This document shows positions 1 to 6,002 of a stretch of 6,147 nt of DNA, piece by piece; the first letter of the stretch is position 1, and every line of letters starts with the position of its first letter. The DNA is from an uncultured Clostridium sp. (GTDB taxonomy: Bacteria > Bacillota > Clostridia > TANB77 > CAG-508). The notes under the pieces were generated by a model. It worked only from the letters and a program-made list of their open reading frames with translations, searched no databases and had not been told where the DNA came from. The position numbers were made by a program, and so were the translations under genes. The DNA is taken from NCBI GenBank assembly GCA_905203195.1, contig CAJKVD010000048.1, forward strand, positions 1-6,147, in the 5' to 3' direction.

Positions 1-177
1 AACATTAGTATAATTTGAAGTAGAAATTTTTTGAACATTACTTTTAGAAATATCTTCACTGCAATTAAAAATTCTAAAAGATGTGATAGAAACTATTGAA
101 ACAATTAAAAGAGCAAAAAATATCAAAGAAATTTTAAATATTTTATTTTTATTCAAACTAACATTATAAATAAACAT
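1..177 (-). CDS. Partial CDS: membrane-anchored or secreted protein of unknown function (N-terminal 59 codons)
   Basis: An open frame begins at an ATG on the minus strand and runs without a stop for 59 codons off the left edge, so only the N-terminus is present. The start is supported by a ribosome binding site (GAGG, six bases upstream) and a good promoter further up. The peptide opens with a short polar, lysine- and asparagine-containing stretch (residues 1-15). One hydrophobic helix follows at about residues 16-34 (core SLIFFALLIVSIVSI), then a Ser/Asn/Thr-rich polar segment. This is the layout of a signal anchor or uncleaved signal peptide with the remainder outside the cell. Cys39 is not preceded by a convincing lipobox (RIFNC), so a lipoprotein is unlikely. 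I do not recognise the family. It is transcribed divergently from the DUF308 gene. Confidence 0.72.
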   Translation of the reverse strand, partial: MFIYNVSLNKNKIFKISLIFFALLIVSIVSITSFRIFNCSEDISKSNVQKISTSNYTNV

Positions 178-183
178 ATAAAA

Positions 184-187
184 CCTC
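184..187 (-). promoter_or_regulatory. Ribosome binding site of the left-edge minus-strand gene
   Basis: On the minus strand GAGG lies six bases before the ATG at 177, within AGTGAGG. It fixes the start of an otherwise short partial frame and is the main reason to accept that gene. Confidence 0.6.
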
Positions 188-246
188 ACTTTAATAAAGA
201 ATTTACTAAATCTTATGCAAAAAAATAAGAAAAATTCAAAAAAATA

Positions 247-275
247 TGTACAAAACAAATTAAATATGATATGAT
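247..275 (+). promoter_or_regulatory. Predicted sigma-A promoter of the DUF308 gene
   Basis: TGTACA (247-252, four of six matches to TTGACA) and TATGAT (270-275, five of six matches to TATAAT) are separated by 17 bp. Transcription would begin near 282. That leaves almost no leader for an ATG at 290 but a normal leader for the ATG at 326, so it agrees with the start chosen. The -35 box is weak, and in such AT-rich DNA the -10 match could be chance. Confidence 0.42.
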
Positions 276-286
276 GATGTTGTCAA
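259..286 (-). promoter_or_regulatory. Predicted sigma-A promoter of the left-edge minus-strand gene
   Basis: Read on the minus strand, a perfect -35 box TTGACA (286-281) is followed after 16 bp by TTTAAT (264-259), which matches the -10 consensus at five of six positions. Transcription would start near 252, giving a leader of about 75 bases before the ATG at 177. The box pair interlocks with the opposing promoter of the DUF308 gene. The call rests on sequence match only. Confidence 0.55.
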
Positions 287-310
287 AAAATGATGAAAAA
301 TACAAAAGAA

Positions 311-317
311 AGAGAGG
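311..317 (+). promoter_or_regulatory. Ribosome binding site that fixes the DUF308 start
   Basis: AGAGAGG sits eight bases before the ATG at 326. The in-frame tandem ATGs at 290 and 293 have no purine-rich site upstream, and the 12 extra residues they would add are polar and unlike a membrane-protein N-terminus. Confidence 0.75.
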
Positions 318-325
318 TAACAAAC

Positions 326-862
326 ATGTTTGAAAAATTTCTAAAAAGGTCAAGTTGGACAGACATAACAATAGCGCTTGTATTTGTACTATTAGGAGTA
401 CTACTAATTGCAAAACCAACAGAAATGATGTCTGTAATATCAATTTTGCTAGGAACTGTTTTTATAATAATGGGATTTTTAAGACTAGTTGATTATTTTA
501 CTTCAGAACCAAAAGAAGACTATATTTTAACAATGTCATTAATCTACATCATAATTGGTGTAATAATACTATTCTGTCCAAACATTATTTCAAACATATT
601 TAGTGTTGTTTTAGGAATATGGATTATTGCAGAAGGACTAAGAGATTTCCAAACAACATTAGTATGGAAAGATCTTAAATCAGGCTATTGGACATTAGCT
701 TTGATATGCTCAATGATTATAATTATTGCAGGTATCGCTATTTTAATAAATACAACATTAGCACTAAGAACTGTGGGGATAGCAATTGTTATTTATGCAG
801 TATTAGATATTGTAGCAAGATGCATTTTTATGAAAAAAATAAAAGATTATATTAAAGAATAA
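326..862 (+). CDS. DUF308/HdeD-like six-helix integral membrane protein
   Basis: The 178-residue protein is almost entirely hydrophobic. It has six predicted membrane helices at about residues 11-29, 34-57, 67-85, 88-105, 121-142 and 146-168, joined by very short loops and ending in a basic tail (MKKIKDYIKE). Paired helices with recurring Gly and Pro positions (LLGVLLIAKP, then IIIGVIILFCP) point to an internally repeated helix-pair fold. Length, helix spacing and these repeats fit the DUF308 family, which includes E. coli HdeD, an acid-stress membrane protein. The biochemical role of most members is unknown, and none should be assumed here. The start at 326 is chosen over 290 because of its ribosome binding site and the predicted transcription start. 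The gene appears monocistronic: its own promoter lies upstream and a strong terminator begins four bases after the stop. Family assignment is by recognition of pattern, not by a search. Confidence 0.85.
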   Translation: MFEKFLKRSSWTDITIALVFVLLGVLLIAKPTEMMSVISILLGTVFIIMGFLRLVDYFTSEPKEDYILTMSLIYIIIGVIILFCPNIISNIFSVVLGIWIIAEGLRDFQTTLVWKDLKSGYWTLALICSMIIIIAGIAILINTTLALRTVGIAIVIYAVLDIVARCIFMKKIKDYIKE

Positions 863-866
863 AAAC

Positions 867-908
867 AAGTTCTAAGGTGCAAAATAAAAATGCCTTAGAA
901 CTTTTTTA
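867..908 (+). terminator. Intrinsic terminator after the DUF308 gene
   Basis: A perfect 11-bp stem (AAGTTCTAAGG at 867-877 with CCTTAGAACTT at 893-903), extendable by two G-U pairs, closes a loop of 11 to 15 bases and runs directly into six T residues (902-907). The hairpin fills most of the gap before the helicase gene, whose ribosome binding site starts about five bases after the T-tract. Confidence 0.9.
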
Positions 909-926
909 TTATGAAAGGATTATAAA

Positions 927-2957
927 ATGGAAAGTATAGATAGAATAAATAAATTATTGAACAGCATAGAAATTACTCCACATAACAAGAAAGAAATAGA
1001 GGGTGCAAAAAGAGCAATTTCAGAAGGAGATTTTACCACAGCACTATCAATAATCCAAAGTTTAAATAGAAAAAGTGAAAGCAAAAAATATAAAGGGAAA
1101 AAAGTAAAAACAGAAGAAAAGCCAAAAGAAGATAAAAAAGAAATCAAAGACAAAGAAGACAAAGAAGACGAAGAAGAAGATCTATCAATTTTTTTACCAC
1201 TTGGCGACGATATACCAAGTAACATATTTCCTGAAGCAGAAAACATAAATCCAGAACCAAACATACACGAAGAAGATAATGATTTAGAAGAAGATAATAT
1301 AGAAGAAAATACAAGTAATGTAGATGATGAATTAGATGATGAATTAGAAGATGAATACGAAGAAGAAAAAAAATTTAACAAAATAATGTCAAATAAAAAA
1401 GAAGAAAAAGAAGAAGAATTTATATTTGAGACAGAAAAAGATAAAGAAAAATATCCAGTTGAATTACAAAATATAGAATTAGAAAAAGTATATATCGGAT
1501 TATTATTAACAAAGCCAAAATATATAGTGCGATATTATATATTATTTGACCAATGTTATTTTGAAAGTGAAAGTCTATTAAATATATATAAAAGCATATT
1601 ATTTACAGAAGGTGGAAACTATACGCCAGAAATTGCAAAACAAAAATTCAATTTCTCAAGAGAAGTAGAAGGAATATATCAACAAAAATATTATTTAAAA
1701 CAATATGTTGCAGGAAAAAATTATAACATGGAAAAAGTATATACAGACTTAAGAAAGATTTGTTTATTAAGAAAAAAATATACAGAAATGCCAATAGAAA
1801 GTATCCAAAAAAAGATTGTAGAAATTGCCCACTATAAATTATATGATAAAATGACAATAGAGGAAGTAGAAAGTGCAACAAATCAAGTAACAGTAACAGA
1901 CAAATTCAAGCAATCTGTACTAAGCACAAATTTAACAGATTTTTTAGAACGAGGAGATAATAATTTAGCAAATGGATTAAGCTTACCATTTCCAATCTTA
2001 ACACAAGTTTTTAAAGGAATAAGAAAAGGAGAAACAATGGCAATTGCAATGCCATCAAATGCTGGAAAGAGTAGATTAACTGTAAATATAGCTGCATACA
2101 CAGCTTTAGTACACCAAAAAAAGGTATTAATAATATCAAACGAAATGTCAGAAGAAAAGATGAAATTAGCACTTATAACAACAATAATAAATCATCCTGA
2201 GATACAAAAATTACATGGCCAAAAATTACATATTTCAGAAACAGAATTATTAGAATTCAAATTTAGACCAGATGACACTAAAAAAGTACAAGTAGATAAA
2301 AATGGATATGTAATTCAAGAAGAAAATGAAGGTAGAGCAGATTTTATAAAAAGATTAGAAGAAGTCTCATCAGATTTCAGAAAAACAATTACAGTAACAA
2401 ACTGGATAAATAAACAAGTTTTAAATTCAATATATTTTATAAATATCACAGACCACACAAATGATGAATTACAAAAAGTTATAATGAACTATTATTATAA
2501 AGAAAAAATAGAATATGTATTTTATGACACATTAAAAACAGATACAGCAAATATCGGTAATGGGGAAGAGCTAAAAAAGACTGCAACAATACTTTCAAAC
2601 TTGGCACAAAATTTTGGAATATTTATATGCTCTACATTACAATTAACAGAAAATAAAACGAATCCTATAAATTTAGACATAAATGATTTAGCAGTAAGTA
2701 GAACAGTAAAAGAGGTTTTAGATACATTGTGTTTATTAAAACAAATACCAAGAGACATGTATGACGAATATCATTACTCAAAAAACGAAGTAGATACAAA
2801 ATTCTTTGAACTAAAAAAATCAAAAGACCCAGATGAAAGATATTATGCATGTGTTGTTGACAAAAATAGGGCAGGAGCAAAACCAAAACTATTGTTCAGT
2901 TTAAATCTAGCATATAACCGTTGGGATGAAGTAGGATATCTAAGTTTAAAGCGATAA
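927..2957 (+). CDS. DnaB-type RecA-fold helicase/ATPase with acidic linker (non-canonical paralogue)
   Basis: This 676-residue protein carries DnaB hallmarks in order. Residues 183-315 resemble the DnaB N-terminal helical domain and linker (ELEKVYIGLLLTKPKY onward). Residues 335-672 form the RecA-like motor. The Walker A loop PSNAGKS (376-382, Lys381) is closer to the phage xxNxGKS form than to the bacterial PSMGKT. SNEMS (404-408, Glu406) matches the DnaB catalytic-glutamate motif SLEMS. Walker B ends at Asp534 (EYVFYD), Gln572 fits motif H4, and KNRAG (646-650, Lys646/Arg648) matches the DnaB arginine-finger motif. The usual SDLRES Arg is replaced by Ala (NDLAVS). An unrecognised helical segment (1-48) and an acidic, repeat-rich linker (about 50-175) precede these domains and make it longer than replicative DnaB (about 450 residues). 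GAAAGGA lies seven bases before the ATG. It is likely an ATP-driven ring motor on nucleic acid. I infer it is not the housekeeping DnaB because it diverges so far; its true role is unknown. Confidence 0.8.
   Translation: MESIDRINKLLNSIEITPHNKKEIEGAKRAISEGDFTTALSIIQSLNRKSESKKYKGKKVKTEEKPKEDKKEIKDKEDKEDEEEDLSIFLPLGDDIPSNIFPEAENINPEPNIHEEDNDLEEDNIEENTSNVDDELDDELEDEYEEEKKFNKIMSNKKEEKEEEFIFETEKDKEKYPVELQNIELEKVYIGLLLTKPKYIVRYYILFDQCYFESESLLNIYKSILFTEGGNYTPEIAKQKFNFSREVEGIYQQKYYLKQYVAGKNYNMEKVYTDLRKICLLRKKYTEMPIESIQKKIVEIAHYKLYDKMTIEEVESATNQVTVTDKFKQSVLSTNLTDFLERGDNNLANGLSLPFPILTQVFKGIRKGETMAIAMPSNAGKSRLTVNIAAYTALVHQKKVLIISNEMSEEKMKLALITTIINHPEIQKLHGQKLHISETELLEFKFRPDDTKKVQVDKNGYVIQEENEGRADFIKRLEEVSSDFRKTITVTNWINKQVLNSIYFINITDHTNDELQKVIMNYYYKEKIEYVFYDTLKTDTANIGNGEELKKTATILSNLAQNFGIFICSTLQLTENKTNPINLDINDLAVSRTVKEVLDTLCLLKQIPRDMYDEYHYSKNEVDTKFFELKKSKDPDERYYACVVDKNRAGAKPKLLFSLNLAYNRWDEVGYLSLKR
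1106..1440 (+). repeat. Purine-rich low-complexity tract coding the acidic linker
   Basis: Within the helicase gene the coding strand is almost pure A and G for long runs, with GAA, GAT and AAA codons dominating. Short tandem units are visible: AAAGAAGAC twice (1152-1169) followed by a GAAGAAGAA derivative; GAAGAAGATAAT at 1269-1280 and again at 1287-1298; and GATGATGAATTA twice (1323-1346) with a decayed third copy to 1358. The product is a disordered Glu/Asp/Lys linker. Such tracts change length readily by slippage, so the linker length probably varies between strains (inference). Confidence 0.8.
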
Positions 2958-2964
2958 TTGATAT

Positions 2965-2993
2965 TTGACATATAAAATTGTAGATGCTATAAT
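2965..2993 (+). promoter_or_regulatory. Consensus sigma-A promoter with extended -10, driving the HIT gene
   Basis: TTGACA (2965-2970) and TATAAT (2988-2993) are both perfect, with the optimal 17-bp spacer. A TGC just before the -10 box (2985-2987) adds an extended -10 element. Transcription should start near 3000, leaving a leader of about 54 bases before the HIT gene, with AGGAGG six bases before its ATG. The -35 box begins only eight bases after the helicase stop codon. It is the best promoter in the window. Confidence 0.9.
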
Positions 2994-3053
2994 AAAAATG
3001 TAAAAATTTTAACATAGGTGTTGCTTTACAATATTTAAATCAGGAGGAAAAAG

Positions 3054-4073
3054 ATGATTACAAAAAGCAAAATAGTATTGTTAGCAAGTAAAGAGGTTAT
3101 TGGTAGATGCACATATGAAGCGATCGAACTAATAACAGATGTACAGCTTGTACGAAATGTATGGCGGAGAAATAAAACTCCACTGATTGAAGAAGACACT
3201 ACAGCAGCAAAAGAAGCCACAATGATGTATTTAACATTGAAAATTCCAGATTACATTTTTAGGCCAGATGATTTTGTAGAATTCTGTCATAAACATGATT
3301 TTGAATCAGGTGAATTCATTAGTGGTGAAAAAATTGATACTGCCAAAGAAGAATGTGTATTATGTGATATTGCAAACCATATGGGTATTCAAGGCCCAAC
3401 ATACATTTTTAATGCAAAAACACAAAATAGTTTTAACATGATCATATATGAGTCAAAAAACTTTTTTGTAAAAATAGAATTAGGCTCTATCAGAAAAGGT
3501 ATGCTCATGATAAATACAAAAAAGCACATTCTTTCAGCAGCAGAAATACCAAGAGAGCAAAAAGAAGAATACTTTCAGGTAATGAGAGATATAGAGTTTT
3601 TGCTTACATCTATTTATGGAGAGGCTACAGTGTTATTTTTCGAACATGGCTCAAGTCCAGATGGAATTTCAAGCCACAAAAGATCTATTGTTCATGCACA
3701 TACACATGTAGCATGGGGAGTAGAATTTCCAGAAGAATACAAAAAAATGGTTTGTCTTAAACCATCAAGTCTGGAAAGAGTAAAAGGCACTAAATACTTC
3801 TCCTATCAGGAAGGAACAAAAGGCCAATTCTTAGCTGTTAATGATCCAGATGTATATGTTCAAAGGCAGTATCCAAGACAGGTTATAGCATTAATGGAAG
3901 GAATAACAAATAGTGCATATAACTGGAGAGTAGAATCATTTGATTCTAACATGGATAAAACATTTGAAGATATCTATATGTATTTAACAGAAAACAAAGA
4001 ATTCCTTTCTGAAAGAATTCTGAAAGCAACAGAAGGATTTATAAAAGGATATTCAATCAGAAAAAACCAATAA
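3054..4073 (+). CDS. HIT-family (histidine triad) nucleotide hydrolase/transferase-like protein with extra N-terminal domain
   Basis: The 339-residue protein contains the histidine triad HAHTHVAW (His214, His216, His218). In HIT enzymes the middle His attacks the alpha-phosphate of nucleotide substrates. CVLC (Cys101/Cys104) with His158 (TKKHIL) and His214 matches the Cys2His2 zinc site of zinc-binding HIT and GalT-like proteins. The strand pair around MLMINTKKHIL (150-160) and the FFEHGSSPDG loop (195-204) fit the same fold. Two regions lie outside the usual HIT domain of about 110-150 residues. Residues 1-95 form a domain I do not recognise, and 225-339 form a C-terminal extension that is helical near its end (300-339). 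No signal peptide is visible, so it should be cytoplasmic. AGGAGG sits six bases before the ATG. The perfect promoter upstream suggests strong, housekeeping-like expression. Candidate substrates are nucleoside phosphoramidates, dinucleoside polyphosphates or nucleotidyl adducts. The sequence does not decide between them. Confidence 0.82.
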   Translation: MITKSKIVLLASKEVIGRCTYEAIELITDVQLVRNVWRRNKTPLIEEDTTAAKEATMMYLTLKIPDYIFRPDDFVEFCHKHDFESGEFISGEKIDTAKEECVLCDIANHMGIQGPTYIFNAKTQNSFNMIIYESKNFFVKIELGSIRKGMLMINTKKHILSAAEIPREQKEEYFQVMRDIEFLLTSIYGEATVLFFEHGSSPDGISSHKRSIVHAHTHVAWGVEFPEEYKKMVCLKPSSLERVKGTKYFSYQEGTKGQFLAVNDPDVYVQRQYPRQVIALMEGITNSAYNWRVESFDSNMDKTFEDIYMYLTENKEFLSERILKATEGFIKGYSIRKNQ

Positions 4074-4090
4074 ACAATAACACCTAAAAT

Positions 4091-4110
4091 AGGGCTCTTA
4101 ATTGAGCCCT
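4091..4110 (+). terminator. Hairpin after the HIT gene, probable weak terminator
   Basis: AGGGCTC (4091-4097) pairs perfectly with GAGCCCT (4104-4110) around a six-base loop. The stem is the most GC-rich short stretch in this gap and lies 17 bases after the HIT stop. Only one T follows before an A-rich stretch, so it lacks a proper U-tract. It may act as a weak or factor-assisted terminator or as a 3' stabilising hairpin. Confidence 0.55.
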
Positions 4111-4118
4111 TAAAATAA

Positions 4119-4124
4119 TATAAT
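4119..4124 (+). promoter_or_regulatory. Possible -10 box for the phosphodiesterase-smpB transcript
   Basis: A perfect TATAAT lies 28 bases before the phosphodiesterase ATG, just downstream of the hairpin. No acceptable -35 box is found 16-18 bp upstream, since that position falls in the hairpin (TCTTAA), and there is no extended -10. In such AT-rich DNA the match may be chance. Read-through from the strong HIT promoter is the alternative. Confidence 0.3.
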
Positions 4125-4152
4125 AAAAAATAAGAAATGAAAGGAAAAAATT

Positions 4153-5316
4153 ATGGAATACAAAAATATAGTACTACCAGATTATAACCATTGCATATTA
4201 GAAACAATAACATCTATTTTAAAATATTACAATGTAGAAACAAAACATAAATCATCTAAAAAAATAGATGAAATTTTAGAATTTAAAAAATATAAAAATA
4301 TTATTTTTTTAGTATTAGATGGATTAGGGGAACACATATTAAATAATATATCAAAAGATGGATTTTTAAAAAACAATCAAATAGATTGTGTAACATCTGT
4401 TTATCCATCAACAACAACAGCAGCACTAACAACATATTATTCAGGTAAGTCGCCTTATGAAACTGGATGGATTGCATGGTCACAATACTTTAAAGAATAT
4501 GGAAGAGCAATAGATATGTTTTCACACAAAGAATCATATATGAGAGAACCATTGAAAAATCCAAATCTTGATGTTTTCAAAGATGTTGTACATTATGAAT
4601 CAATATATGAAAGAATAGAAGAAGCATCACCAAATGTAAAAGCTTATGAAATACAACCAGACTATGCAGAAAGAAGAGCAAAAAGGTCTATAAGAGCAAA
4701 CAACATAGATGAATTAATTATGAATATTGAAGATTTATGTCAAAAACAAGATAATAATTTCATATTTGCATATTCAGATAATCCTGATGGATTATTACAC
4801 AAATATGGAACAGACTCTGAAGAAGTAAAAACATTTGTAAAAGAAGCGGAAGAAAAGATTCAAAAAATGTGCAATAATTTTGATGATGACACTATTTTAA
4901 TAATTTCAGCAGATCATGGACATAAAAATATAGAAAAATCATACACATTACTTGATTACCCAGAAATTCAAGAATGTTTAATAATGCCAGCTTCTTTAGA
5001 ATCAAGAGTTTTAACTTTTTGGGTAAAAGAAGATATGAAAGAAATTTTTGTAAAAAGATTTAATAAAATCTTCGAAAAAGAATTCTGGCTAATGACAAAA
5101 GAAGAATTTTTAGATAAATATCACTTTTTAGGATATGGAGATAAACATTATAAAATAGATGACTTTATTGGAAATTTTGTTGCATTATCTGTAGCAGGTA
5201 GTATGATTAGATTAGAAACATTTTTAATAGAAGGTAAACCAATAAAAAAATCTACACATTGCGGTCTTTCTAAAGAAGAGATGGAAGTACCTGTTATAAT
5301 TTACAAGAAAGGATAA
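4153..5316 (+). CDS. Type I phosphodiesterase/nucleotide pyrophosphatase-like enzyme (alkaline phosphatase superfamily)
   Basis: The 387-residue protein shows the full two-metal active site of this superfamily. Asp56 lies in the first strand motif (IFLVLDGLG). The nucleophile is most likely Thr88 in [15 protein letters not shown], followed by SPYETGW, the counterpart of the YPESHG segment of nucleotide pyrophosphatases. Asp212 and His216 lie in [10 protein letters not shown], Asp253 and His254 in SADHGH, and His369 in [13 protein letters not shown]. The DxxxH, DHG and late His motifs are in the expected order and spacing. There is no signal peptide or membrane helix, so the enzyme should be cytoplasmic, unlike many secreted members. 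It would hydrolyse phosphodiester, pyrophosphate or phosphomonoester bonds; the exact substrate cannot be told. GAAAGGA lies seven bases before the ATG. Its last codons overlap the smpB ribosome binding site, and only 11 bases separate the two genes, so they are probably cotranscribed. A phosphoglycerol transferase or phosphoglycerate mutase role is less likely given the Thr nucleophile context. Confidence 0.85.
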   Translation: MEYKNIVLPDYNHCILETITSILKYYNVETKHKSSKKIDEILEFKKYKNIIFLVLDGLGEHILNNISKDGFLKNNQIDCVTSVYPSTTTAALTTYYSGKSPYETGWIAWSQYFKEYGRAIDMFSHKESYMREPLKNPNLDVFKDVVHYESIYERIEEASPNVKAYEIQPDYAERRAKRSIRANNIDELIMNIEDLCQKQDNNFIFAYSDNPDGLLHKYGTDSEEVKTFVKEAEEKIQKMCNNFDDDTILIISADHGHKNIEKSYTLLDYPEIQECLIMPASLESRVLTFWVKEDMKEIFVKRFNKIFEKEFWLMTKEEFLDKYHFLGYGDKHYKIDDFIGNFVALSVAGSMIRLETFLIEGKPIKKSTHCGLSKEEMEVPVIIYKKG

Positions 5317-5327
5317 GGTCTATTGTT

Positions 5328-5789
5328 ATGAATCAAAATATTAAACAAATTTCTAAAAATCCTACTGCATATCATAATTACAATATAGAAAATAAAATAG
5401 AAGCGGGTATAGTGCTAACTGGAACAGAAATAAAGTCTATAAGACAAGGAAATGCCAATTTAAAAGATTCATATGCTGTGTTAAAAAATGGTGAAGTTTT
5501 TATTATTGGAATGCATATCAGTCTTTATGAACATGGTAATATTTTTAACAAAGACCCTTTACGTGATAGAAAGTTATTACTCAATAAACGTGAAATTGCC
5601 AAATTAATTGGGTTAACAAAGCAAAAAGGATACAGCTTAATTCCAATCAGTTTGTATTTTAAAGGAAATTTAGTAAAAGTAGAGTTAGGTGTTGGCAAAG
5701 GAAAAAAATTATATGATAAGCGTCAGGATTTGGCTAAAAAGGATGCCGAAAGACAAATAGCATATCAATTAAAAAACAGACAAAAATGA
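5328..5789 (+). CDS. smpB: SsrA-binding protein SmpB (trans-translation)
   Basis: This 153-residue protein has the normal length and all signatures of Smp[15 protein letters not shown] is followed by [24 protein letters not shown] (residues 27-50). Then come the [17 protein letters not shown] block (74-88), the [23 protein letters not shown] strand pair, and the basic KGKKLYDKR motif leading into the Lys/Arg-rich C-terminal tail. SmpB binds the tRNA-like part of tmRNA and the empty A-site of stalled ribosomes; the tail reads the vacant mRNA channel and forms a helix there. The start at 5328 is set by the AAGG nine bases upstream, which overlaps the phosphodiesterase stop codon, pointing to a shared message. 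Its partner ssrA (tmRNA), often close by in clostridia, is not in this window, and neither is rnr, a frequent upstream neighbour. The stop codon TGA lies inside the terminator stem. Confidence 0.98.
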   Translation: MNQNIKQISKNPTAYHNYNIENKIEAGIVLTGTEIKSIRQGNANLKDSYAVLKNGEVFIIGMHISLYEHGNIFNKDPLRDRKLLLNKREIAKLIGLTKQKGYSLIPISLYFKGNLVKVELGVGKGKKLYDKRQDLAKKDAERQIAYQLKNRQK

Positions 5790-5812
5790 GAAGGATTATT
5801 CCTTCTCATTTT
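5783..5812. terminator. Symmetric bidirectional terminator between convergent genes
   Basis: A perfect 12-bp stem (AAAATGAGAAGG at 5783-5794 with CCTTCTCATTTT at 5801-5812) closes a six-base loop. Because A-runs start one arm and T-runs end the other, each strand ends in a short U-tract: four T on the plus strand and five on the minus strand. It therefore serves both smpB (+) and the DUF1540-type gene (-). The smpB TGA (5787-5789) lies in the left arm and the minus-strand TAA (5798-5796) in the loop. Confidence 0.9.
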
Positions 5813-5963
5813 CATAACTTGAACACATTGATTCATCTGCTTTTTTAGATTTACAATTCTGTTTTGGAGTTACCTGAATGGCTGTTAAAGTACACTTATT
5901 TTGATTGTAATCATTATATTTGCAAGATTCAACATTGCAATGTATTTTTTGATTTCCATCCAT
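5796..5963 (-). CDS. DUF1540-type small cysteine-rich protein
   Basis: The 55-residue product (from the ATG at 5963) has cysteines at 9, 14, 24, 37 and 47 in the arrangement C-x4-C-KYN-x7-C-TLTAIQV, ending in MCSSY. This matches the DUF1540 pattern common in clostridia and bacilli: a short protein with paired cysteines that probably binds a metal, of unknown function. An upstream ATG at 6014 would add 17 residues. I reject it because GAAAGGA sits nine bases before the ATG at 5963 and the added residues fall outside the family pattern. ATGs at 5969 and 5972 are in frame but too close to that site. The gene converges on smpB, with six bases between the two stop codons, and its final codons form part of the shared terminator. 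Family recognition is by cysteine spacing only. Confidence 0.8.
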   Translation of the reverse strand: MDGNQKIHCNVESCKYNDYNQNKCTLTAIQVTPKQNCKSKKADESMCSSYENEKE

Positions 5964-5972
5964 GTTCATCAT

Positions 5973-5979
5973 TCCTTTC
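5973..5979 (-). promoter_or_regulatory. Ribosome binding site that fixes the DUF1540-type start
   Basis: On the minus strand GAAAGGA lies nine bases before the ATG at 5963. The same motif precedes the helicase and phosphodiesterase genes. Two in-frame ATGs directly after it (5972 and 5969) leave a gap of zero or three bases, too short for efficient initiation. Confidence 0.65.
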
Positions 5980-6002
5980 AAGCTACACTTTTCAGTGATA
6001 CT

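Noticed and set aside
290..325. Longer DUF308 N-terminus from tandem ATGs at 290/293
   Set aside because: No ribosome binding site upstream and almost no leader after the predicted transcription start; the ATG at 326 has AGAGAGG at the right distance.
213..443. Minus-strand frame of hydrophobic residues across the divergent promoter region
   Set aside because: It overlaps the DUF308 start and both promoters, and reflects reverse reading of hydrophobic codons and AT-rich spacer.
920..1381. Long minus-strand frame rich in serine
   Set aside because: It is the reverse reading of the GAA/GAT/AAA-rich acidic linker; the serine runs follow from the purine bias. It has no ribosome binding site and lies over a well-supported gene.
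2998..3015. Imperfect AT palindrome just after the HIT promoter start point, a possible operator
   Set aside because: The arms are A/T runs with a one-base offset, which is expected by chance at this base composition; no second copy was found.
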